Assembly: GCA_934792465.1 (NCBI GenBank)
Contig: CAKVOK010000023.1
Coordinates: forward strand, 1-46,945
Direction: 5' to 3'
DNA from: an uncultured Clostridia bacterium
GTDB lineage: Bacteria; Bacillota; Clostridia; RUG12999
Length of the DNA stretch: 46,945 nt
Positions 41,043 to 46,945 of the stretch are shown here, piece after piece. The notes under the pieces were generated by a model. That model ran no database searches. It was given only the letters and a program-made list of their open reading frames with translations, and was not told the origin of the DNA. Numbering within the stretch: position 1 is the stretch's first letter; every line of letters starts with the position of its first letter. The position numbers and the translations under genes are program-made.

Positions 41043-42365
41043 GTGAACGAATCGGTTTTACATGAACAATTTAAAGAAAATATGCGTGAATTGCTCGGCA
41101 GCGAATACGAAGATTTTTTAAATTCGCTTTCGCAAGAGCCTGTTAAGGCGGTGCGGATAAACACGCTGAAAACCTCGGACGTATCGCTGTTTCCGTTTTT
41201 GTGCGAAAAGGTTTCGTGGGCGGAAAACGGCTTCTACTGCGAGGACATCAAGACCGGCGGACTGTGGCAGAGCATAACCGGGCTGATATACAGCCAGGAC
41301 GCTTCCGCCATGGCGCCCGTTGAGGCACTTAACGTGCGTCCCGGGGATAAAGTTCTCGATTTGTGCGCCGCACCGGGCGGAAAATCCACGCAGATTGCGC
41401 AGAAGCTTTGCGGAAAGGGATTGCTTGTCGCAAACGAAATTGTTCCGCAAAGAAGCAAAATTCTGTTTGAAAACATAAAAAGGCTCGGCATTTCAAATGC
41501 CGTTGTGCTGAACGAAAATCCTCAAAAGCTCGAAGAAAGATTTTCGGGATATTTCGACAAAATCCTGGTAGACGCACCGTGTTCGGGAGAGGGTATGTTC
41601 CGCAAGGATTCGGAAGCCGCCGAGATGTGGACTCCCGAAACGAACGCCGTTTGTGCGGAGCGTCAGCTGAAAATTTTAAACTCGGCGAAAAAGATGCTGA
41701 AACCCGGCGGGCGGCTGGTGTATTCCACCTGCACGTTTTCAAAGACAGAAAACGAAAACGTGATTTTGAAATTTCTCGAAGAAAATATGGATTTCGAGAT
41801 TGCGGAGCACGGCGTTTCGGGGATTGAACCGGGATTTTCGCCGCTTGAAAAATCGGGACGAATCTTCCCGCACCGCCAAAAGGGCGAGGGACATTTCCTG
41901 GCAGCACTGAAAAAGCTTGGCGGCGAAACGGGAAATACCGCCGATATGAAAACGGCGGACAAAAAAGATACGGCACTCTACCGTGATTTTGAAAAGGAAT
42001 TTTTCTGCGGAAAGCATTACGAAAACGTGTATATCAGCGGCAGCCGTGTATATGTATGTGACACGGCTTTGCCGGATTTGACAGGGTTGAAATGGCTCTG
42101 CGGCGGCGTATATGCCGGCGAAAACAAAAAAGGCAGATTTGAGCCGGAGCATCATTTGGCGATTGCTTCAAAAAAATCGGATTTCAAATACGCATACGAA
42201 CTCACGGAAGAGGAATTTAAAAAATATATATTCGGCGAAACCGTCCGGGCTGATATTTCGGGGTGGTGCGCCGTATGCTTCCGGGGATTCCCTGCGGGAC
42301 TCGGCAAGGGCAGCGGCGGCATTATCAAAAACCATTATCCCAAAAGTCTGCGCAGAAAGATTTAA
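41043..42365 (+). CDS. RsmF-like 16S rRNA cytosine-C5 methyltransferase
   Basis: The 440-residue enzyme belongs to the NOL1/NOP2/Sun family that makes 5-methylcytosine in rRNA. It shows VLDLCAAPGGKSTQIAQ, then the two catalytic cysteines: Cys180 in LVDAPCSGEGMF and Cys230 in VYSTCTFS. An N-terminal RNA-binding part and a C-terminal PUA-like tail (GRFEPEHHLAIAS) match the RsmF group (E. coli RsmF modifies C1407). Start is GTG 41043, behind CGGAG. The exact target C cannot be read. Confidence 0.93.
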   Translation: MNESVLHEQFKENMRELLGSEYEDFLNSLSQEPVKAVRINTLKTSDVSLFPFLCEKVSWAENGFYCEDIKTGGLWQSITGLIYSQDASAMAPVEALNVRPGDKVLDLCAAPGGKSTQIAQKLCGKGLLVANEIVPQRSKILFENIKRLGISNAVVLNENPQKLEERFSGYFDKILVDAPCSGEGMFRKDSEAAEMWTPETNAVCAERQLKILNSAKKMLKPGGRLVYSTCTFSKTENENVILKFLEENMDFEIAEHGVSGIEPGFSPLEKSGRIFPHRQKGEGHFLAALKKLGGETGNTADMKTADKKDTALYRDFEKEFFCGKHYENVYISGSRVYVCDTALPDLTGLKWLCGGVYAGENKKGRFEPEHHLAIASKKSDFKYAYELTEEEFKKYIFGETVRADISGWCAVCFRGFPAGLGKGSGGIIKNHYPKSLRRKI

Positions 42366-42384
42366 ATCGGAAAGGATGATACAA

Positions 42385-43182
42385 ATGACAGTAAACGATA
42401 TAGTACAAATGATTGAACGGCACGCACCGCCGAAGCTTGCGTGCGGCTGGGACAATCCGGGACTTCTCACCGGGCACGGAAACGCAGAAGTAACGACAGT
42501 GCTGACCGCCCTCGATATTGACATGGAAGTCGCTCTCGAAGCGAAGCGTATCGGTGCGGAATTAATCGTTACGCATCATCCGCTTATCTTCGACCCGATT
42601 AAAAAGGTGAACGAGGACACATTCGAGGGCAGAACGCTGATGTTCCTCATAGAAAACAAAATTGCGCTCTACAGTGCGCATACGAATCTCGATGCCGCAC
42701 CGGGCGGCACAAACGATTATCTTGCGAAGCTTTACGGACTCTGCGACACGAAATGCTTCGACATAATATACACGGACGAAAACGGCAGAGAATACGGACT
42801 CGGCAGAACGGGCAGGCTTGAAAAGCCAATGACCTTAAAAGAATTTGCCTGTCATATTGCGAAAAAGCTCGGTCTTGAAAATATAAGCTACATGGGCGAC
42901 GACAACCTTGTCATAAACACGGCGGCGATTTGCAGCGGCGGAGGCGGAAGTCTGATTTCTCCCGAAATTGCAGGTATTGCCGACGTGTATGTCACGGGCG
43001 ACGTCAAATATTCAAATGTGAGAAACGCTTTTAATATGGGGCTTCCGGTGATTGTTGCCGACCATTACAGCACGGAGATTTTTGCGTGCGATATATTTTC
43101 CGACTGGATTTGCGGCGTTAAAACCGTTAAATCCAAATGCGGAGTAAACGTTGTAAAGGGGCTCTCGGTAGAAAATGACTGA
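42385..43182 (+). CDS. Nif3-like dinuclear metal centre protein
   Basis: A 265-residue member of the Nif3/YqfO family, whose biochemical role is unsettled (some act as GTP cyclohydrolase-like or NAD-related enzymes). Metal ligands are visible as LIVTHHPLIFDPIKK, SAHTNLDAAPGG and VADHYSTE. The start is ATG 42385 in GGATGATACAAATG; open frame extends further up but within rsmF. It overlaps the radC-type gene by eight bases. Confidence 0.93.
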   Translation: MTVNDIVQMIERHAPPKLACGWDNPGLLTGHGNAEVTTVLTALDIDMEVALEAKRIGAELIVTHHPLIFDPIKKVNEDTFEGRTLMFLIENKIALYSAHTNLDAAPGGTNDYLAKLYGLCDTKCFDIIYTDENGREYGLGRTGRLEKPMTLKEFACHIAKKLGLENISYMGDDNLVINTAAICSGGGGSLISPEIAGIADVYVTGDVKYSNVRNAFNMGLPVIVADHYSTEIFACDIFSDWICGVKTVKSKCGVNVVKGLSVEND

Positions 43183-43867
43183 ACAGAAAAATTTGAACGC
43201 CGGACACAGAAACAGACTTCTGCAAAGGTATCTGAAAAACGGTATTTCGAGTCTTGAAGAACATGAAATGCTCGAACTTCTGCTGCATTTCGCAATACCG
43301 TACAGAGATACAAAATCACAGGCGAAAATGCTGATTGCGGAGTTCGGCGGTATCGAAAATGTCCTGAATGCCCGTGCGCAGGATATAGAAAATATGAAAC
43401 TGCCGTATGTGACAGAACGTGCGGCGGCACTCATAACCCTGGTACACGCTTTACAAACGCATATAGAAACTGCGGGCAAACAAAACAAAAATTATATCAA
43501 ATCACATGCCGAAGCCGGCGAATATGCCGTTCAACTCGTGAAAGGACTGGCGACGGAAAAGCTTTATATCGTAAATATCGGTCCAAACCACAGAATAATC
43601 AAATCCGAGCTGATATCTGACGGTGCGGGCGGCAGTGTGGATATAATCCTAAACAAAATCATAAGCTCGGCTATTCTTCATAAAGCCGTGGAAGTTCTGC
43701 TGATACACAATCATCCGAACGGTTCGGCGAATCCGTCGGTTGAAGATATTAAGAATACGAATCATATCGGTCGGCGGCTGGAGGAGTTGGGCATTGCCCT
43801 GTCCGATCACATCATTGTGGCGGGGGATGATTATTCAAGTATGAGAAACAGAGGTTTTATATATTGA
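43175..43867 (+). CDS. radC: RadC-family protein (JAB/MPN domain)
   Basis: A 230-residue RadC-type protein: N-terminal helix-hairpin-helix region (LLQRYLKNGISSLEEHEMLE) and a C-terminal JAMM metal motif H178-N-H180-PNGSANPSVE-D191. The older claim of a DNA-repair role for RadC is doubtful and its activity is unknown. It starts inside the Nif3-like end and shares one base with lspA (TGATG), so this is a tightly coupled run. Confidence 0.94.
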   Translation: MTEQKNLNAGHRNRLLQRYLKNGISSLEEHEMLELLLHFAIPYRDTKSQAKMLIAEFGGIENVLNARAQDIENMKLPYVTERAAALITLVHALQTHIETAGKQNKNYIKSHAEAGEYAVQLVKGLATEKLYIVNIGPNHRIIKSELISDGAGGSVDIILNKIISSAILHKAVEVLLIHNHPNGSANPSVEDIKNTNHIGRRLEELGIALSDHIIVAGDDYSSMRNRGFIY

Positions 43868-44322
43868 TGTATGTTATTTATCTTATATTATATGCCGTAA
43901 TGCTGGCGGCGGATTTGATTTCCAAGCATATTGCAGAGGCAAACATGAAATTGGGGCAGACGATTCCCGTCATACGAAACGTGTTCCACATAACATATGT
44001 TATGAACGAGGGGGCGGCTTTCAGCATTTTTTCGGGAAAACAGACGTTTCTCGTTATAATTACGGCGGCGGCACTGCTGGCGGTTATACTTTACATTGCC
44101 GTGAAGCGTCCGAAAAACCCGCTTATTATGACGTCGCTTACCATGATTCTTGCCGGCGGAACAGGCAATCTCTACGACCGCATAGTATTAAACGGCGTGC
44201 GTGATTTCTTCGATTTCCGCATAATAAATTTCGCCGTGTTCAACATTGCGGATATATTCGTGGTATGCGGTGCGCTGCTGCTGGCGCTCTACCTTTGGCT
44301 TTCCGACGAAAAGAAAGGGTGA
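43867..44322 (+). CDS. lspA: Lipoprotein signal peptidase (signal peptidase II)
   Basis: LspA removes the signal peptide of prolipoproteins in the membrane. The 151-residue product has four hydrophobic segments and both catalytic Asp motifs: GGTGNLYDRI (Asp104) and FNIADIFVV (Asp129), preceded by MNEGAAFSIF. Size and pattern are normal. It starts at ATG 43867, overlapping the radC stop by one base, and ends six bases before the pseudouridine synthase gene, a common lspA-rluD order. Confidence 0.97.
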   Translation: MYVIYLILYAVMLAADLISKHIAEANMKLGQTIPVIRNVFHITYVMNEGAAFSIFSGKQTFLVIITAAALLAVILYIAVKRPKNPLIMTSLTMILAGGTGNLYDRIVLNGVRDFFDFRIINFAVFNIADIFVVCGALLLALYLWLSDEKKG

Positions 44323-44328
44323 ATAGCT

Positions 44329-45243
44329 GTGATATATACGGTTGAGAGCGAATATGCAAATGTTCGGCTGGATAGGTTTTTGGCAGAGAAAAGCGGCAAA
44401 ACCAGGTCTTTTATAGAAAAACTCACGGACAGCGGAGAGGTCACAGTGAACGGCAAAAACACGAAGTCGGGATATAAGCTGAAATGCGGCGACACCGTGG
44501 AGCTGAATATTCCCGAAGTGAAGCCGCTCGAAACGGAAGCGGAAAACATACCGCTCGATATAATCTACGAAGACGGCGACCTGATTGTCGTGAACAAGCC
44601 GCAGGGCATGGTCGTACACCCTGCGCCCGGAAACTACGGCGGAACGCTCGTGAATGCTCTGATGTATCATTGCGGCGACACCCTTTCGGGGATAAACGGC
44701 ATTGCACGGCCGGGGATTCTGCACAGGATTGACAAGGACACAAGCGGACTTTTGCTCGTGGCAAAGACGGATGCGGCGCATATATTCCTTGCAGAGCAGA
44801 TAAAGGAACACAGCCTTTCGAGGTATTACGAAGCGCTTGTTTTCGGGAATATAAAAGAGGATTCGGGAACTGTGGACAAGCCGCTCGGCAGAAATCCGAA
44901 AGACAGAAAAAAGATGTGCATCGTGAAAAGCGGAGGAAAAGAAGCCGTCACGCATTACGAGGTTTTGGAGCGTTTCGGCGGATATACCCATATACGGTGC
45001 AAGCTCGAAACGGGGCGCACTCATCAGATTAGGGTGCATATGCAGAGCCTGGGTCACCCCGTAGCCTGCGACCCGGTATACGGTGTTAAAAAAGAAAAAA
45101 TCAAGTGGGATGGCGGTCAGCTTCTTCATGCGAAAATGCTCGGGTTTATCCACCCGACGACAAAAAAATATATGGAGTTTTCCGCTCCGCTTCCCGATTA
45201 CTTTGAAAATATATTGCAGAAACTGAGAAAAGAACAGATTTGA
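44329..45243 (+). CDS. RluD-type 23S rRNA pseudouridine synthase
   Basis: This 304-residue enzyme converts uridines to pseudouridine in 23S rRNA. It has an N-terminal S4 RNA-binding domain (about 10-65; RLDRFLAEKS, GEVTVNGKNTK) and the catalytic domain with LHRIDKDTSGLLL (catalytic Asp135), KLETGRTHQIRVHM and GHPVACDPVYG. RluD or the Bacillus YlyB group are the nearest. GTG 44329 follows AAAGGGTG. Confidence 0.94.
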   Translation: MIYTVESEYANVRLDRFLAEKSGKTRSFIEKLTDSGEVTVNGKNTKSGYKLKCGDTVELNIPEVKPLETEAENIPLDIIYEDGDLIVVNKPQGMVVHPAPGNYGGTLVNALMYHCGDTLSGINGIARPGILHRIDKDTSGLLLVAKTDAAHIFLAEQIKEHSLSRYYEALVFGNIKEDSGTVDKPLGRNPKDRKKMCIVKSGGKEAVTHYEVLERFGGYTHIRCKLETGRTHQIRVHMQSLGHPVACDPVYGVKKEKIKWDGGQLLHAKMLGFIHPTTKKYMEFSAPLPDYFENILQKLRKEQI

Positions 45244-45267
45244 CGAAAGGGGCAGCAATTTAAAATT

Positions 45268-45990
45268 ATGGATTATAAGATCGAAGGCAGAAATGCCGTA
45301 AACGAGGCGATAAAGTCCGGCAGGAGCATAGAAAAGCTGTACGTGGCTGCGGGCGGCGACGGCAGGCTTAAGGCTATAATGCGCCTTGCAAAGGAGGCAG
45401 GCATCGTAAGCACGGTATGCGACAAGAGAAAGCTCGACGAGATGTCGGCCACAAAGGCTCATCAGGGCGTTATAGCGGTTTGTTCTGCCATAACGTATTG
45501 CAGCATAAGCGACATACTGGAATCGGCACAGGGACATCCTCCGCTTGTAGTCATTGCGGACGGAATAACAGACCCGCACAATATAGGCGCAATAATCAGA
45601 ACGGCGTGCGCCGCCGGGGCGGACGGACTTATTCTGCCGAAGCGCAGAAGCGCCGGGGTCGGAGAGATTGCCGAAAAGGTCGCTTCCGGTGCGGCACAGC
45701 ACCTGAACATCGCCAAGGTTACGAATCTTTCTTCGGCGATTAAAGAGCTTAAGGAAAACGGACTTTGGATATGCGGCACAGACGTAAGCGGCGAAAAGAC
45801 GATATACGAACAGGATTTGACGGGCGCACTCGGAATAGTAATAGGCAGCGAGGGCGAGGGAATGAGCCGTCTTATAAAGGAAAACTGCGATTTTCTCGTT
45901 AAGATACCGATGCTCGGACCTATACAGTCGCTGAACGCTTCCGTTGCGGCGGGCGTTATACTTTATGAAGCCGTAAGGCAAAGGAGTTGA
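45268..45990 (+). CDS. RlmB-like 23S rRNA 2'-O-methyltransferase (TrmH/SpoU family)
   Basis: The 240-residue protein has the SpoU/TrmH three-motif set: ITDPHNIGAIIRTACAAGAD, VIGSEGEGMSRL and VKIPMLGPIQSLNASVAAGV, with an N-terminal substrate-binding L30e-like domain (EGRNAVNEAIKSGRSIEKLY). RlmB methylates G2251 of 23S rRNA (E. coli numbering). ATG 45268 is about 17 bases from AAAGGGG, an unusually long gap; no closer site is seen. Confidence 0.93.
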   Translation: MDYKIEGRNAVNEAIKSGRSIEKLYVAAGGDGRLKAIMRLAKEAGIVSTVCDKRKLDEMSATKAHQGVIAVCSAITYCSISDILESAQGHPPLVVIADGITDPHNIGAIIRTACAAGADGLILPKRRSAGVGEIAEKVASGAAQHLNIAKVTNLSSAIKELKENGLWICGTDVSGEKTIYEQDLTGALGIVIGSEGEGMSRLIKENCDFLVKIPMLGPIQSLNASVAAGVILYEAVRQRS

Positions 45991-45995
45991 ACACT

Positions 45996-46604
45996 ATGAA
46001 TGAAGTAAAAAAACAAATCGAACTTACTCAAAAGGACTATATTATACACAAGTATACGGAATTTCTCGGAAGTCTGCTGAAAGACATAGGTATGCTGATT
46101 ACGGCGGTGCTGTTTTTCGGTATTCTGTATTTGTACAAGAATTTTGACATGAGCTTCTTTATACTTGTGCTTTCGGCAGTGCCGATAGGTATGTATATTT
46201 ATTCTCTTGTGTATTATATACCGAAGAATGCGGCGGCAGAATATAAAAACAGCAGCTACAACAAAATAAAAATTGTGCTTAAAGTTGACAGGGAAAATCT
46301 CACGGTAGACCGCAAGGGCAGAAACGAATCCGTCATAAAGCTGAATCAGCTTTTGAGCTTTTGGGAAACAAGGAAATATTTTTATTTCTTTATTACTCAG
46401 CAGAATTTACTGATTTTGCCGAAACGTCAGCTTGATTCGGAAGAACTGAATTTTATGCATGAGGTTTCGAAAACGCTTTCGGCGAAGCAAAAGAGAAATC
46501 CTTACAGAGTGAAATTCAAAACGTTTGTATTGTCGGCACTTTCCATGATGTTTATAACGTTTTGCGTTGTTATGATAATACTTTCGTTTACCATGAAAAA
46601 ATAA
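45996..46604 (+). CDS. YcxB-like membrane protein
   Basis: A 202-residue protein with two central hydrophobic segments (about 30-75; IGMLITAVLFFGILYLY and FFILVLSAVPIGMYIYSL) and one at the C-terminus (about 178-198). The soluble stretch between has the YcxB-like C-terminal pattern (LTVDRKGRNESVIKLNQLLS then KYFYFFITQQNLLILPKRQL). Function unknown. AGGAG precedes ATG 45996. Last gene of the run; a hairpin follows. Confidence 0.7.
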   Translation: MNEVKKQIELTQKDYIIHKYTEFLGSLLKDIGMLITAVLFFGILYLYKNFDMSFFILVLSAVPIGMYIYSLVYYIPKNAAAEYKNSSYNKIKIVLKVDRENLTVDRKGRNESVIKLNQLLSFWETRKYFYFFITQQNLLILPKRQLDSEELNFMHEVSKTLSAKQKRNPYRVKFKTFVLSALSMMFITFCVVMIILSFTMKK

Positions 46605-46610
46605 ATATGC

Positions 46611-46643
46611 GGGCGGATAATATCCGCCCCTGCCGTGTTTTTT
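46611..46643 (+). terminator. Terminator at the end of the murC run
   Basis: A perfect 9-bp stem GGGCGGATA/TATCCGCCC (46611-46629, one-base loop) is followed after eight bases by six T residues (46638-46643). The gap before the T-run makes it weaker than a classic terminator. The remaining sequence to 46814 shows only a short palindrome CCGAT-G-ATCGG at 46757-46767. Confidence 0.65.
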
Positions 46644-46814
46644 ACAGTCCTGCTATGCAAAAATTCGGTAAATTAATTGATAAAACACGTAATATATGCT
46701 ATTCCTGTAGGTAAGACCGAAAACAGCATTGAGGCAGGGCGGTTATGCTTCGCTTCCCGATGATCGGTTATTTTATTTTACAACTTTCTTTTTATATATT
46801 TTTTCGGAAAACAC

Positions 46815-46843
46815 TTGACAAAATCAAAGAAATATGGTAATAT
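46815..46843 (+). promoter_or_regulatory. tRNA-Leu promoter
   Basis: TTGACA (46815-46820), 17-bp spacer and TAATAT (46838-46843) lie 29 bases before the mature tRNA 5' end. Confidence 0.88.
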
Positions 46844-46872
46844 ATTATATGTGAGTTGAATTTATCTCATAT

Positions 46873-46945
46873 GCGGATATGGCGGAATTGGCAGACGCGC
46901 ATGGTTCAGGTCCATGTGAAAGCAATTTCATGGAGGTTCAAGTCC
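46873..46945 (+). tRNA. tRNA-Leu (anticodon CAG), 3' end beyond the window
   Basis: The sequence starts GCGGATATGGCGGAATTGGC, a Leu D-arm pattern. The anticodon stem CATGG/CCATG encloses loop TTCAGGT with anticodon CAG at 46907-46909. A long variable arm (TGAAA-GCAA-TTTCA) confirms a class II tRNA. The T-arm begins GGTTCAAGTCC at the window edge, so the 3' acceptor strand is missing. Confidence 0.95.

Noticed and set aside
44188..45981. A long open frame (about 597 codons) antisense to lspA, the pseudouridine synthase and the rlmB-like gene.
   Set aside because: It mirrors strong coding genes with family motifs on the other strand, has no ribosome binding site and reads as a compositional shadow.

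Overview
The window reads as chromosomal DNA from an endospore-forming, Gram-positive anaerobe of the class Clostridia (Firmicutes). I cannot place it to genus. Evidence: spore-morphogenesis genes (sipL, yqfC, yqfD, a ylbJ-like gene), an S-layer-homology (SLH) surface protein, the yqfC-yqfD-phoH-ybeY, yqzL-recO and carD-ispD-ispF-proS orders typical of Firmicutes, an aspS-gatCAB operon, several near-consensus sigma-A promoters with 17-bp spacers, and strong AGGAGG-type ribosome binding sites. Base composition is moderate by eye. Non-ATG starts are common: GTG or TTG best fits the Shine-Dalgarno spacing for about ten genes.

Layout. 1-350: a tandem, palindrome-rich noncoding repeat. 351-3170: a TrpR-like/methyltransferase fusion, an RpiR-type regulator and a short-chain dehydrogenase with its own promoter beneath nested palindromes. 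3193-5906: a secreted protein with an Ig-like domain, five His/Cys repeats and GLUG repeats. 5950-9971: an AraC-type regulator divergent from a large GH106-like glycoside hydrolase, probably a small carbohydrate-use unit. 10253-12380 (minus): M16 peptidase, a short YqzL-like gene and recO. 12476-12754: a cluster of intergenic repeats. 12784-17974 (minus): XRE regulator, aspS, gatC, gatA, gatB. 18161-20368 (minus): a Fic protein under an apparently self-regulated promoter, and an MBL-fold hydrolase. 20452-24333 (minus): a 1293-residue SLH protein with a long Pro/Thr/Ser repeat. 24607-28261: sipL (plus) meeting an L-asparaginase gene and a ylbJ-like gene (minus). 28459-33299 (plus): yqfC, yqfD, phoH, ybeY, an SGNH esterase and a radical SAM protein. 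33332-36901 (plus): carD, ispD, ispF, proS. 36909-36979: a 71-bp MITE-like palindrome. 37037-38086 (minus): a G5/3D cell-wall protein. 38161-46604 (plus): a nine-gene run (murC, parvulin-type foldase, rsmF-like, nif3-like, radC, lspA, rluD-like, rlmB-like, YcxB-like). 46873-46945: the 5' part of a tRNA-Leu(CAG), cut by the window edge.

Most of the window is ordinary housekeeping and sporulation sequence. I see no phage, CRISPR array, complete insertion sequence or defence island. The most unusual signals are the TrpR-like/methyltransferase fusion, the perfect 19-bp palindrome enclosing the Fic promoter, the concentric palindromes above the dehydrogenase promoter, the His/Cys-repeat secreted protein, and at least five kinds of short palindromic noncoding repeat. 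I do not see a convincing new multi-gene system.
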